Notes: generated by a model not told the origin, from the letters alone. A stretch of 64,000 bases of DNA from Streptomyces violaceusniger Tu 4113 (GCF_000147815.2 NC_015957.1:62001-126000), one strand, 5' to 3'. Shown: positions 9,002 to 17,953, counted from the first letter of the stretch. Numbers and translations are program-made.

Positions 9002-10432
9002 ATGACCGCAGTCGAACAGCGCTTCCGTGAGTTCAAGATGCCCGATGTGGGCGAGGGGCTGACCGAGGCCGAGATCCTCAAGTGGTTCGTGGCGCCGGGC
9101 GACACCGTGACCGACGGTCAGGTGGTGTGCGAGGTCGAGACCGCCAAGGCCGCCGTCGAGCTGCCCATTCCCTTCGACGGCGTGGTGCACGAGGTGCGCT
9201 TCGACGAGGGCACCACCGTGGACGTGGGCACGCCGATCATCTCGGTGGACACCGACCCCGGTGCGGGGGAGGCGGCGCCCCAGGCCGCTCCCGCCGCCGG
9301 GAAGCCCGCCGAGGAGCCCGCCGCCGAGGCCGAGCCCGCCGAGAAGGAGGGCCGCCAGGCCAATCTGGTCGGCTACGGGGCGGCGCCCGCCTCCACCAAG
9401 CGCCGTCCGCGCAAACCGCTGCCGGGCCCCCAGCGCTCAGAGCCCGCCCCCTCCGCAGGGGCGCCCGCGCCCCAGGAGCACGCCCCCGCGCCCGCACGTC
9501 CCGAGGCCGCGCCCTCGCCCTCGCCCGAGCTGAACGGCAGCGGCCGGCCCGCCCGGCCGCTGGCGAAGCCGCCGGTCCGCAAGCTGGCCAAGGATCTGGG
9601 CATCGACCTGGAGGCGGTCACCCCGAGCGGGCCGGACGGGATCATCACCCGCGAGGACGTCCACGCGGCCGCCGAGGCCGTCCAGACGGCCCGGGAGACG
9701 CCCGTGGCGGCCCCGTCCAGGGCCGTGGAGGGCCGGGAGCGGCGGGTGCCCGTGAAGGGCGTACGGAAGGCCACCGCGCAGGCGATGGTCAACAGCGCCT
9801 TCACCGCCCCGCATGTGACCGAGTTCGTGACGGTCGACGTGACCCGCACGATGAAGCTCGTCGCCGACCTCAAGCAGGACCCGGCGATGGCCGGGCTGCG
9901 GGTCAACCCGCTGCTGCTGGTCGCCAAGGCCCTGCTGGTGGCCATCCGGCGCAACCCGGACGTCAACGCGACCTGGGACGAGGAGAACCAGGAGATCGTC
10001 TACAAGGACTACGTCAATCTGGGCATCGCGGCTGCCACGCCGCGCGGGCTGATCGTCCCCAACATCAAGGACGCCCACGCCAAGACCCTGCCCGAACTGG
10101 CGTCCGCCCTGGGTGAGCTGGTCACCACCGCCCGTGAGGGCAAGACCACCCCGGCCGAGATGTCCGGCGGCACGGTCACCATCACCAACGTCGGCGTCTT
10201 CGGCATCGACGCGGGCACGCCGATCCTCAACCCCGGTGAGTCCGCGATCCTCGCCTTCGGCGCCGTCAAGCTCCAGCCGTGGATCCACAAGGGCGAGGTC
10301 AAGCCCCGCCAGGTCACCACGCTCGCGCTCTCCTTCGACCACCGGCTGGTCGACGGCGAGCTGGGCTCCAAGGTGCTCGCGGACGTCGCGGCCGTCCTGG
10401 AGCGCCCCAAGCGCCTCATCACGTGGACCTGA
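9002..10432 (+). CDS. bkdC: Dihydrolipoamide acyltransferase E2 subunit
   Basis: This 476-residue protein has an N-terminal lipoyl domain with lipoylation lysine in EVETAKAAVELP. A long Ala/Pro/Glu linker follows, then a peripheral-subunit-binding domain (PPVRKLAKDLGIDLEAVTPSGPDGIITREDV), and a C-terminal acyltransferase domain with the catalytic DHRLVDG (SFDHRLVDGELGSK). It has one lipoyl domain, as is usual for branched-chain E2. ATG 9002 is chosen because GAGGAG (8987-8992) is 9 bases upstream; GTG 8996 is too close. The E3 gene is not in the operon, so lipoamide dehydrogenase must come from elsewhere. Confidence 0.9.
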   Translation: MTAVEQRFREFKMPDVGEGLTEAEILKWFVAPGDTVTDGQVVCEVETAKAAVELPIPFDGVVHEVRFDEGTTVDVGTPIISVDTDPGAGEAAPQAAPAAGKPAEEPAAEAEPAEKEGRQANLVGYGAAPASTKRRPRKPLPGPQRSEPAPSAGAPAPQEHAPAPARPEAAPSPSPELNGSGRPARPLAKPPVRKLAKDLGIDLEAVTPSGPDGIITREDVHAAAEAVQTARETPVAAPSRAVEGRERRVPVKGVRKATAQAMVNSAFTAPHVTEFVTVDVTRTMKLVADLKQDPAMAGLRVNPLLLVAKALLVAIRRNPDVNATWDEENQEIVYKDYVNLGIAAATPRGLIVPNIKDAHAKTLPELASALGELVTTAREGKTTPAEMSGGTVTITNVGVFGIDAGTPILNPGESAILAFGAVKLQPWIHKGEVKPRQVTTLALSFDHRLVDGELGSKVLADVAAVLERPKRLITWT

Positions 10433-10457
10433 CTTAGCTACGGCTCGGTTCGCCTCC

Positions 10458-10549
10458 GGGGCGCTTTCAGCCGGTGTCGACGGTCGGCCGTGCTCGGTCC
10501 CTCGTTCCTCGGGACCTGCGCGCGCTCCCTTTCGACACCGGCGCGCCCC
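10458..10549. repeat. Large structured intergenic element
   Basis: GGGGCGC (10458-10464) and GCCGGTGTCGA (10470-10480) pair in order with TCGACACCGGC (10532-10542) and GCGCCCC (10543-10549), leaving only a 5-base bulge. Inside, GGTCCC (10496-10501) pairs with GGGACC (10511-10516). The whole 92-bp element is palindromic and non-coding. It could be a terminator or a dispersed Streptomyces intergenic repeat. Confidence 0.65.
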
Positions 10550-10622
10550 TTCGGCTCGCCCCCGGCTATCGCTGGGAGGTGCCCCCGGCCGGAAGAACTC
10601 AGCGCCCCGAAGCGGTAGGTGC

Positions 10623-10647
10623 CCCCCGTCCGCATCGCGGACGGGGG
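10623..10647. terminator. 11-bp hairpin before GntR promoter
   Basis: CCCCCGTCCGC (10623-10633), loop ATC, GCGGACGGGGG (10637-10647). It lies about 190 bp after the E2 stop and just upstream of the GntR gene, insulating the two units. Confidence 0.75.
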
Positions 10648-10671
10648 ATGGGTGCGCATGCATCTTGTATC

Positions 10672-10688
10672 TATGATGTGCGCATCAT
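10672..10688 (+). promoter_or_regulatory. Putative -10 box and 16-bp palindrome on a start codon
   Basis: TATGAT (10672-10677) is a good -10 sequence. ATGATGTGCGCATCAT (10673-10688) is a palindrome with one non-pairing position per arm, and its right end includes the first two bases of the GntR start codon. No ribosome site precedes that ATG, so the mRNA may be leaderless. The palindrome is a natural autorepression site for the encoded GntR protein. Confidence 0.6.
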
Positions 10689-11346
10689 GAGTCCCGCCGA
10701 TACGGCCACCAAGCCGCCCCCTGCCGCCGAACGCGTCTACCACCACGTCAAACAAGCCGTCCTCGACCGCCGCTACGAGGGCGGCACACTGCTGAGCGAG
10801 GGCGAACTCGCGGACGCCGTCGGGGTCTCCCGTACGCCCGTCCGGGAGGCGCTGCTGCGCCTGGAGGCCGAGGGGCTGCTCAAGCTCTATCCGAAGAAGG
10901 GCGCCCTGGTGCTGCCCGTCTCCTCCCAGGAGATCGCGGACGTGGTCGAGACCCGGCTGCTGGTGGAGCAGCACGCGGTCGCCAAGGTCGTACCGGCCGG
11001 GCAGCAGCTCCTGGGGCGGCTCGAGGAGCTGCTGGAGGAGCAGAAGGTGCACGCGGCGGCCGGGGATCTGGCCGCCTTCGCGGCCGCCGACCGCTGCTTC
11101 CACGCGGCGATCGTCAGGGCGGCGGGAAACGCCATCCTGGCGCAGCTCTACGACCAGTTGAGGGACCGTCAGTTGCGGATGGGCGTGGCCACCATGCACG
11201 CCGAGCCCGGCCGCATCGCCAAGAACATCACCGAGCACACGGAGATCCTCCGGGCCCTGCGCGCCGGGGACGCCGGGTTCGCGTCCGGGCTGGTGCAGCG
11301 CCACATCAGTTGGGTGAACAACCTCGCCCGGGGTGAGGAGCGATGA
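10687..11346 (+). CDS. GntR-family regulator, FCD subgroup (FadR-like)
   Basis: This 219-residue protein has an N-terminal winged HTH (about 15-75) with SEGELADAVGVSRTPVREALLRLEAEGLL, the GntR signature. A helical FCD effector domain follows (VVETRLLVEQHAV, DRCFHAAIVRAAGN, EHTEILRALRAGD), with acidic and His residues that usually bind metal in this subgroup. The ligand is likely a small carboxylate. It overlaps the MFS gene by ATGA, so it probably controls that transporter and itself through the palindrome on its own start codon. The start at 10687 is supported by the HTH register and promoter spacing. Confidence 0.85.
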   Translation: MSPADTATKPPPAAERVYHHVKQAVLDRRYEGGTLLSEGELADAVGVSRTPVREALLRLEAEGLLKLYPKKGALVLPVSSQEIADVVETRLLVEQHAVAKVVPAGQQLLGRLEELLEEQKVHAAAGDLAAFAAADRCFHAAIVRAAGNAILAQLYDQLRDRQLRMGVATMHAEPGRIAKNITEHTEILRALRAGDAGFASGLVQRHISWVNNLARGEER

Positions 11347-12638
11347 CCTCGGCCCAGTTGCCCGGGGATCCGCCCGGCGGCCGTCGTGCCGTCGCCGTGT
11401 GGGGTCTGGGCGTCGCCGTCTACTTCGTCGCCATCACCTATCGCACCAGCCTCGGCGTCGCCGGTATCGACGCCGCCGAGCGCTTCCACATCAACGCCTC
11501 GGCGCTGTCGACCTTCTCCATCCTGCAGGTGCTGGTCTACGCCGGGATGCAGATACCGGTCGGGCTCATGGTCGACCGTCTCGGCACCCGTAAGGTGCTC
11601 ATGTTGGGCGTGGTGCTCTTCACCCTGGGGCAGTTCGGCTTCGCGTTCTCCCACTCCTACGCGATGGCGCTGGGCTCCCGGGCGCTGCTCGGCTGCGGTG
11701 ACGCGATGACGTTCATCAGCGTGCTGCGGCTCGGCTCGCGCTGGTTCCCGGCCCGCCGCGGGCCGCTCATCGCCCAGATCGCCGCGCTCTTCGGCATGGC
11801 GGGCAACCTGGTCTCCACGCTGGTGATCGCCCGGTCCCTGCACGGCGTCGGCTGGACCACGACCTTCGCGGGCAGCGCGCTCGGCGGCCTGGCCGTCTTC
11901 CTCCTGGTGCTGTTCTTCCTCAAGGACCACCCGGAGGGCTTCGAGCCCGCGCCCGCCACCCACCTGGGCGCCGACTACGTCCGCCGGCAGATCGCGGACG
12001 CCTGGCGCGAGCCCGGCACCCGGCTCGGCATGTGGGTGCACTTCACCACCCAGTTCCCGGCGATGGTCTTCCTGCTGCTGTGGGGGATGCCGTTCCTGGT
12101 CGAGGCGGAGGGGCTGTCCCAGGCGACCGCGGGTCAGCTCCTGACCCTCGTGGTGCTCTCCAACATGGCGGTCGGCCTGGTCTACGGGCAGGTCATCGCC
12201 CGGCACCACGCCGCCCGCGCCCCGCTGGCCCTCAGCACGGTCGGCGCCACCGCGCTGCTGTGGGGCACCATGCTGGTCTGGCCGTCCGCCCACGCGCCCA
12301 TGTGGCTGCTGGTGGTCCTGTGCGTGGTGCTCGGCGCCTGCGGGCCCGCGTCGATGATCGGCTTCGACTTCGCCCGGCCCGCCAATCCGCCCGAGCGGAT
12401 CGGCACCGCGTCGGGAATCGTCAACATGGGCGGCTTCACGGCGTCGATGACCACACTGCTGGCCGTCGGCGTGCTGCTGGACCTGACCGGCCAGAACTAC
12501 CGGATCGCGTTCGCCTCGGTGTTCGTGCTGCAGGCGCTCGGCATCAGCCAGATCCTGCGGCTGCGCGGCCGGGCGCACCGCCGGGAGCGCGAGCGCGTGG
12601 TCGCGAGCCGTGTCGAGGCCGTGCACGTACCGGCGTGA
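11343..12638 (+). CDS. Major facilitator superfamily transporter
   Basis: This 431-residue integral membrane protein has about 12 predicted helices. The MFS loop 2-3 motif is visible as GLMVDRLGTRKVLMLG, and helix 4 has SRALLGCGDAMTFISVLRL. A hydrophilic central loop follows helix 6 (FLKDHPEGFEPAP...). Its start ATGA overlaps the GntR stop (11343-11346), making a two-gene operon. Family resemblance is to anion/organic acid or nitrate-type MFS carriers, but the substrate is unknown; regulation by the coupled GntR protein suggests uptake or export of that regulator's ligand. Confidence 0.85.
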   Translation: MTSAQLPGDPPGGRRAVAVWGLGVAVYFVAITYRTSLGVAGIDAAERFHINASALSTFSILQVLVYAGMQIPVGLMVDRLGTRKVLMLGVVLFTLGQFGFAFSHSYAMALGSRALLGCGDAMTFISVLRLGSRWFPARRGPLIAQIAALFGMAGNLVSTLVIARSLHGVGWTTTFAGSALGGLAVFLLVLFFLKDHPEGFEPAPATHLGADYVRRQIADAWREPGTRLGMWVHFTTQFPAMVFLLLWGMPFLVEAEGLSQATAGQLLTLVVLSNMAVGLVYGQVIARHHAARAPLALSTVGATALLWGTMLVWPSAHAPMWLLVVLCVVLGACGPASMIGFDFARPANPPERIGTASGIVNMGGFTASMTTLLAVGVLLDLTGQNYRIAFASVFVLQALGISQILRLRGRAHRRERERVVASRVEAVHVPA

Positions 12639-12871
12639 CCCCCAGGGGCGTCACGGCGAGCTCCCCGGGGCGGCTCACGGCGTGACCCCCAGGGGGCTTA
12701 CGGCGTGATCCCAGGCGCTGTGCGCCCCGACCCTACGGGCGGCGTTACGGCGTGATCCCAGCGCTTGTACGGCTGACCCTGCGGGCGGCGCTACGGCGTG
12801 ATCCCAGGCGGCTGCGCGGCCCGACCCTCCGCGAGGCGCCAGGGCCCTCCGGGAGGCGTTACGGCGTGATC
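12632..12871. repeat. Degenerate repeats of a gene 3' end between convergent genes
   Basis: TTACGGCGTGATC occurs at 12698-12710, 12745-12757 and 12859-12871, with CTACGGCGTGATC at 12791-12803. Spacings are 47, 46 and 68 bp. The 12859 copy is the real 3' end of the isomerase gene, where TTA is its TAA stop read on the minus strand. Related ACGGCGTGACCCCCAGGGG units run from the MFS stop at 12636. The 220-bp gap is therefore almost entirely repeat-derived. Confidence 0.8.
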
Positions 12872-13683
12872 GCGAAGTGCCCGAGGATCGCCTCGGCGAG
12901 CTGCTGATCGCCCTCGATCTTCAGCCGCTCGGAGACCGCCTCGGGCCGCACCCGCCCACAGGCCAGCCGGACGTAGGTCTCCCAGTCCAGGGAGAGGGTG
13001 GCCGTCGGCCCGAGCGAGACACTGCCGTCGATGCTGCCCTGGCCGTCCGCGTCGACCCGGACCGTCCGCATGAACTCCAGCGGGCCGTTCACATCGAAGA
13101 CGACGGCCGACTGGGGCGCCGCGCCCGCGTCCTTGGCGACGACCTTCGGCAGCGCCGACAGCAGCAGGTCACGGGTGATCGTGGCGCCCGGCGAGTCCAG
13201 ATTGCCGGGCTTGTTCAGGGCCCGGCGCAGATCCTGCTCATGCACCCAGACGTCGAAGACCCGCTTCATCAGGGCCTCCCCCAGCGTGACCTCGGAGCCG
13301 CCGGGCCAGCGCACCATGGCGTCCGCGGCGCGCTTCTCGTTCCGCAACTGGCGGCCCCGCCGGATGACGGTGTACTCCAGGTCGGAGGTCATCTCGGGCG
13401 CGGTGTGACAGCGCCGGACGTCGACCTGGACCTCCATGTACCGCGACAGCTCGTTGGTGACGTGGAAAAGGTCGCGCGGCAGTGTGTGGATGGGGCGGGG
13501 GTCGCCGAGCATCTCGCATTCGAGTCCGATGACATGCGAGACGACGTCCCGCACCGACCACCCCGGGCACTCGGTGGCGAGGTTCCACTCGCGCTCCGCG
13601 AGCGGATTCACCAACTCCGATATCGCGTCGATGGAGTGCGTCCAGGCGTCGATGGAGGTCTGAAGGCTGGGATGGACGGTCAC
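12859..13683 (-). CDS. Mycothiol-dependent maleylpyruvate isomerase-family protein
   Basis: This 274-residue protein has the DinB-like N-terminal helical domain of the family: W14-H16, NLATECPGWSVRDVVSHVIGLE, and a later VFDVWVHEQDLRRAL. The His in VSHVIG and the E and H in VHEQD are in the places where metal ligands sit in these enzymes. A C-terminal SCP2-like domain follows (about 180-270). Mycothiol is the actinobacterial thiol cofactor of characterised members, but most paralogues have unknown substrates. It is divergently oriented to the thioredoxin-NHL gene and convergent with the MFS gene. Confidence 0.8.
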   Translation of the reverse strand: MTVHPSLQTSIDAWTHSIDAISELVNPLAEREWNLATECPGWSVRDVVSHVIGLECEMLGDPRPIHTLPRDLFHVTNELSRYMEVQVDVRRCHTAPEMTSDLEYTVIRRGRQLRNEKRAADAMVRWPGGSEVTLGEALMKRVFDVWVHEQDLRRALNKPGNLDSPGATITRDLLLSALPKVVAKDAGAAPQSAVVFDVNGPLEFMRTVRVDADGQGSIDGSVSLGPTATLSLDWETYVRLACGRVRPEAVSERLKIEGDQQLAEAILGHFAITP

Positions 13684-13927
13684 GGGACCCCTCGGGCGGT
13701 TGGTGCGCGGGCTGGGTGCTGGTGTGTGCGTTCAAGTTACGCTGCCCACGAGCGCGCGGGCAGTGCTTTCGGCTCTGATCGTAGGCCGGGATCGGCGGCT
13801 GGCGGCCTGCTCGCGATGGTAGTGTGCGCCCGCCCTCTCCTTATCTCCGGACATACCCCCGCACATCGGGCGAAAGCCATCGGGGGGCGGGGGAATGAGA
13901 CGGGTGGGGCTGCTGTTTCATGGGGAT

Positions 13928-15742
13928 ATGGCTCCACGTGCACGCGTCCGCGCCCCCGAACTGATCGGCCGGGGCGGCTGGCTCAATACCGGCGGCAACG
14001 ACCTCACCCTCACCGACCTGCGAGGGCGCATCGTCATCCTCGACTTCTGGACGTTCTGCTGTGTGAACTGTCTGCATGTCCTGGACGAACTGCGCGAGCT
14101 GGAGGAGAAGCACCGCGACACCGTGGTGATCGTCGGGGTGCACTCGCCGAAGTTCGTCCACGAGGCGGAGCACCAGGCGGTCGTGGACGCCGTGGAGCGC
14201 TACGAGGTGCACCACCCGGTCCTCGACGACCCCGAGCTAGCCACCTGGAAGCAGTACGCGGTACGGGCCTGGCCCACCCTCGTCGTCATCGACCCCGAGG
14301 GCTATGTGGTCGCCCAGCACGCGGGCGAGGGCCACGCACACGCCCTGGAGACCCTCGTGGGGCAGCTCGAGGCCGAGCACGCCGCCAAGGGCACCCTGCG
14401 GCGCGGCGACGGCCCGTACGTGCCCCCGGAGCCGGTCCCCACCGAGCTGCGCTTCCCCGGTAAGGCGCTGCTGCTGCCCGGCGGCACCTTCCTCGTCTCG
14501 GACACCACCCGCCATCAACTGGTGGAGCTCGCGGCGGACGGCGAGAGCGTGGTGCGGCGGATCGGCGCGGGCGAGCGCGGCCTTACGGATGGCACGGGCG
14601 AGCGGGCCCGCTTCAGCGAGCCCCAGGGGCTCGCCCTGCTCCCCGACGGCACCGTGGCCGTCGCCGACACCGTGAACCACGCACTGCGCCGCTTCGACCC
14701 GGCCACCGGCGAGGTCACCACGCTCGCCGGGACCGGCCGCCAGTGGTGGCAGGGGTCGCCCACCGAGGGGCCCGCCCGCGAGGTCGACCTGTCCTCCCCC
14801 TGGGACGTCGCCTGGTTCGCCGGCCGGCTGTGGATCGCCATGGCGGGTGTCCACCAGTTGTGGACCTACGACCCGGAGGCCCAGGCCGTACGGGCCGCCG
14901 CCGGGACCACCAACGAGGGTCTGGTCGACGGCCCCGCCGAGGAGGCGTGGTTCGCCCAGCCCTCCGGGCTCGCCGCCACCGAGGACCGGCTGTGGATCGC
15001 CGACTCCGAGACGTCCGCGCTGCGGTACGTCGAGCGCGACGGCGACGGCTTCGCCGTCCGTACGGCCGTCGGCACCGGGCTCTTCGACTTCGGCCACCGG
15101 GACGGCGCCGCCGAACAGGCGCTGCTCCAGCATCCGCTGGGCGTCACCGCGCTGCCCGACGGCTCGGTGGCGATCTCGGACACCTACAACCACGCGCTGC
15201 GCCGCTACGACCCGGCCACCGGCGAGGTCTCCACGCTCGCCACGGATCTGCGCGAGCCCTCCGGCGCGGTCCTGGCCGACGGGGACGTCGTCGTGGTGGA
15301 GTCCGCCCGGCACCGGCTGACCCGGCTGCGGCTGCCGGAGGAGGCCGTAAGGGTCGACGCGGTGGCCCACCGCACCCAGCGGGCCGCGACCGACATCGCC
15401 CCGGGGACACTGCGGCTGGACGTGGTCTTCCAGGCGCCCGAGGGGCAGAAGCTGGACACCCGCTACGGCCCCTCCACCCGGCTGCTGGTCAGCTCCACCC
15501 CGCCCGAGCTGCTGGCCGAAGGAGACGGCGCGGGCACGGATCTTAACCGTGAGCTGGTCCTTACGGAGGGCATGACCGAGGGCGTGCTGCATGTCTCGGC
15601 CATGGCCGCCTCCTGTGACGACGACCCGTCCAACGAGTACCCGGCCTGCCATGTGCACCAGCAGGACTGGGGCGTCCCGGTGCGGATCACCGAGGGCGGC
15701 GCGACCCGGCTGCCGCTGGTGCTCTCCGGGATGGACGGCTGA
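13928..15742 (+). CDS. Thioredoxin-fold / NHL beta-propeller protein
   Basis: This 604-residue protein begins with a TlpA-like thioredoxin domain (about 10-140) whose CxxC site is WTFCCVNCLHVLDEL. A beta-propeller of NHL repeats follows (about 170-480), each with a pattern like GLALLPDGTVAVADTVNHALRRFD. A C-terminal beta domain (about 500-600) resembles disulfide-isomerase-type DsbD N-terminal folds. This matches NHLRC2-type proteins. No signal peptide is evident, so it is probably cytosolic and may act in thiol redox. ATG at 13928 is chosen by homology; ATG at 13895, with GGGGGA before it, would add 11 residues. Confidence 0.8.
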   Translation: MAPRARVRAPELIGRGGWLNTGGNDLTLTDLRGRIVILDFWTFCCVNCLHVLDELRELEEKHRDTVVIVGVHSPKFVHEAEHQAVVDAVERYEVHHPVLDDPELATWKQYAVRAWPTLVVIDPEGYVVAQHAGEGHAHALETLVGQLEAEHAAKGTLRRGDGPYVPPEPVPTELRFPGKALLLPGGTFLVSDTTRHQLVELAADGESVVRRIGAGERGLTDGTGERARFSEPQGLALLPDGTVAVADTVNHALRRFDPATGEVTTLAGTGRQWWQGSPTEGPAREVDLSSPWDVAWFAGRLWIAMAGVHQLWTYDPEAQAVRAAAGTTNEGLVDGPAEEAWFAQPSGLAATEDRLWIADSETSALRYVERDGDGFAVRTAVGTGLFDFGHRDGAAEQALLQHPLGVTALPDGSVAISDTYNHALRRYDPATGEVSTLATDLREPSGAVLADGDVVVVESARHRLTRLRLPEEAVRVDAVAHRTQRAATDIAPGTLRLDVVFQAPEGQKLDTRYGPSTRLLVSSTPPELLAEGDGAGTDLNRELVLTEGMTEGVLHVSAMAASCDDDPSNEYPACHVHQQDWGVPVRITEGGATRLPLVLSGMDG

Positions 15743-15756
15743 GCCCCGACCGGCGG

Positions 15757-16611
15757 TCAGTCGGGGCAGTTGGGCAGCGTGGAGTACTGCACCTGGTCCT
15801 GGCGGATCCGGATGCCCGGCACCCACATCCGCTTGCCGTCCTGTAAGACGCGGAACCACATGCTGCTGTGCCCGCCCGCCTCGTCGGTCACCGTGACGCC
15901 GTTGGCGATGCGGCAGTCGGCGCGCAGTGCGTCGCCGTGCCAGGCCCGGCCCACGATGTTCGACGGGCGGTAGGCGACGTACGGATCCTCGGCCAGGCCC
16001 AGGGAGCAGGCGCGGACCCGCTTGTGCCGGCAGTCCTTCTCGGCGTTGTAGACGGTGATCCGGGCGTCGCCCAGGGACGAGGAGCCCGCCGCGCCGCCCG
16101 GGGACCCGCCGTCGCCGGACGACCGGAGGGCGATCACGCCGGCCGTGCCCCCGGCGATGACGACGACGGCGCCCACCGCCGCGAGCGTGAGCCGCAGCCG
16201 GCGCCGGGACGGCCGGCCCTCCGGAGGCTGTCCCGGGGGCGGCGACGCGGTCGCGCCGGGCTCCGGCCCGGTCCCCTCGGCGGCTTGTACGGCGGCCTCG
16301 GCTTCGGTGGCCCGGTGCAGCAGGGTCACCAGTTCGGGCAGCCGGTCCTCGGCGGTGAAGGAGAGCTTGCCCCACTGGACCAGGAGCCGCTCGTCGGGAA
16401 GGCTCTGGCCGCGCAGATAGCGGGAGAGGGAGGACCGGCTCGCGGGCAGCCGCCCCTCCAGTTCCTTCAGGCTGAGTCCCAGCTCGCCGTGCATCCGGCG
16501 CAGTGCGGTCACGAATTCCCGTACCGGGCCGGAGAGTTCCTCGGGAAGCGGGGCAAGGGGCTTGCGTCGCCGGTTCTCTGGGCGATTCGGATGCGCTGCC
16601 ACGTACACCAT
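15757..16611 (-). CDS. Helix-turn-helix protein with one membrane helix
   Basis: This 284-residue protein has an N-terminal XRE-type HTH (about 30-85: LSLKELEGRLPASRSSLSRYLRGQSLP), a Pro/Gly-rich linker and a membrane helix (LTLAAVGAVVVIAGGTAGVIAL, about 143-164). The outer domain of about 110 residues contains three Cys in DCRHKRVRACSLG and ADCRIANG. It reads like a membrane-tethered regulator or sensor, a type common in Streptomyces. The outer domain (VTDEAGGHSSMWFRVLQDGKRMWVPGIRI) looks SH3-like. Codon 256 is TTA (15844-15846), so translation may need bldA. Function is unknown. Confidence 0.7.
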   Translation of the reverse strand: MVYVAAHPNRPENRRRKPLAPLPEELSGPVREFVTALRRMHGELGLSLKELEGRLPASRSSLSRYLRGQSLPDERLLVQWGKLSFTAEDRLPELVTLLHRATEAEAAVQAAEGTGPEPGATASPPPGQPPEGRPSRRRLRLTLAAVGAVVVIAGGTAGVIALRSSGDGGSPGGAAGSSSLGDARITVYNAEKDCRHKRVRACSLGLAEDPYVAYRPSNIVGRAWHGDALRADCRIANGVTVTDEAGGHSSMWFRVLQDGKRMWVPGIRIRQDQVQYSTLPNCPD

Positions 16612-16701
16612 TGCAGCACGGGATCATGAACATGCCGAGCGACACGTCCACACCCCCGAGGTGGACGTGCCGCTCGTTACAGGAACCGGGTCAGGAACGC
16701 A

Positions 16702-17691
16702 TCAGTCCATGAACTTCAGCGGCCGGTAGGGCTTGTACTCGCTGCCCGGCTCCAGTCCGTAGCGACGGGTCGTGTGATCCGTCCCGAAGTCGCCGCGCTG
16801 CTCGTAGGAGGTGTACGAGGTGTGGGCGGCATCGTTCCACTTCTCGAACATCACGACATGGCGGGTGTTGTTGTTCCCGGAGGCGTCGATCAGCAGATCC
16901 CCGGGCCGCAGGTCGTTCAGGGCGATCGGCTTGGTGATGCCGGAGCCGGTGAGGCCCACGGTGTTGCTGCCGGGCGCCTGGAGGCCCAGCGCCATGGAGA
17001 CATAGCCCGAGCAGTCCTGGCGGTAGCCGTCCGTCCAGACCTGGGCCTGGCTGTACGGCACCCGGCCGCCGTTGTTGGCGGTCAGCCAGGTGGCGGCCCG
17101 CTGCAGCGCCTCGGCGCGGGTGCCGCCGGTCTGCGGCGGCTTCGGCGGCTCACCACCGCCGTTCTGCACCGGGACCCCGGGCAGCGAGTCCTGCGGGATG
17201 TCCACCGCGACGACGGTCACAAAGCCGCTGACCGGACCGGTGATATGGGCCATGTAGGTCGAGCAGGCCCCGTCCTCGCAGACCTTCTTTCCGGTGTTGA
17301 CCTGGTAGTCGGCGGTGATGCGGTCCTGGCCCGGGGCGTCCTTGTTGAGCATCCCGACGGACGGGGAGCCGGTGTCGGCGCTCTGGTGGACCACCCAGCG
17401 GGTGCCCCAGGTGGGGAAGTCGGCGGTGGCCGCGGCCTTGGTGCCGAACTCGCCCGTGGTCGTCTTCAGTTTGAGGGCGGCGGCCCCGCCCTGGGCCGAG
17501 GTGGTGTCGCGGCTCGTCACACCCTTCTCGGCGACCTTCCCGGCCTTCGCCGCCTTGGCGTCATGGCCCGCGGTGTCGCCTGAACCCGAGCAGCCCACGA
17601 GCCCGGTGGCGCCGATGCCCGCCGCGGCGATCGCGGGGACCACCCTGCGCAGGAAGATCCGGCGTCGGCCGCCGCTGATGGAGTGCGTCAT
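16702..17691 (-). CDS. Exported NlpC/P60-like cysteine peptidase, Tat/lipoprotein signal
   Basis: This 329-residue protein starts with RRRIFLRR, a twin-arginine-like motif, then a hydrophobic stretch ending in the lipobox LVGC. It is therefore probably exported folded and lipid-anchored. The C-terminal part has Cys in RQDCSGYVSMALGL, followed by LRPGDLLID and His in RHVVMFEKW: the Cys-His arrangement of NlpC/P60-like peptidases that cut peptidoglycan stem peptides. The middle region (about 60-180) has no recognised domain. ATG at 17691 has AGGGGGA eight bases upstream. A cell-wall role is inferred; amidase activity on another substrate is possible. Confidence 0.75.
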   Translation of the reverse strand: MTHSISGGRRRIFLRRVVPAIAAAGIGATGLVGCSGSGDTAGHDAKAAKAGKVAEKGVTSRDTTSAQGGAAALKLKTTTGEFGTKAAATADFPTWGTRWVVHQSADTGSPSVGMLNKDAPGQDRITADYQVNTGKKVCEDGACSTYMAHITGPVSGFVTVVAVDIPQDSLPGVPVQNGGGEPPKPPQTGGTRAEALQRAATWLTANNGGRVPYSQAQVWTDGYRQDCSGYVSMALGLQAPGSNTVGLTGSGITKPIALNDLRPGDLLIDASGNNNTRHVVMFEKWNDAAHTSYTSYEQRGDFGTDHTTRRYGLEPGSEYKPYRPLKFMD

Positions 17692-17927
17692 GTAGGGATT
17701 CCCCCTTGGTGAGAGCGCCGACGGCGGGCGTCGGCACGGCTCGGTCGAGGCCGCCGGGCCGTTCGTCGCGGCGACGGGAACCACTGTGGGCCGCGGGGCG
17801 GGGCCTTTCCGGGGCCGAGCCGTCCTTCGGGACGTCCCAGCCGGGCGCGCCCCTGATGACCTGCCAGGACGCCCATGGGAGAGGCCAGGAGCGGGACATG
17901 GAGGGCGGTGCCGTGGGACATGACGAG

Positions 17928-17953
17928 ACGGCCCCCGCCGAGGCGGGGGCCGT
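17928..17953. terminator. 12-bp hairpin downstream of the DUF4232 gene
   Basis: ACGGCCCCCGCC (17928-17939) pairs with GGCGGGGGCCGT (17942-17953). A second hairpin, AGGTAGCCG / CGGCTACCT, lies at 17961-17986. The gene-free stretch 17692-18085 otherwise holds only the 23-bp repeat array and the leader of the peptidase gene. Confidence 0.75.

Noticed and set aside
14237..16651. 804-residue minus-strand open frame
   Set aside because: Antisense to the thioredoxin-NHL gene and another frame of the HTH membrane protein gene.
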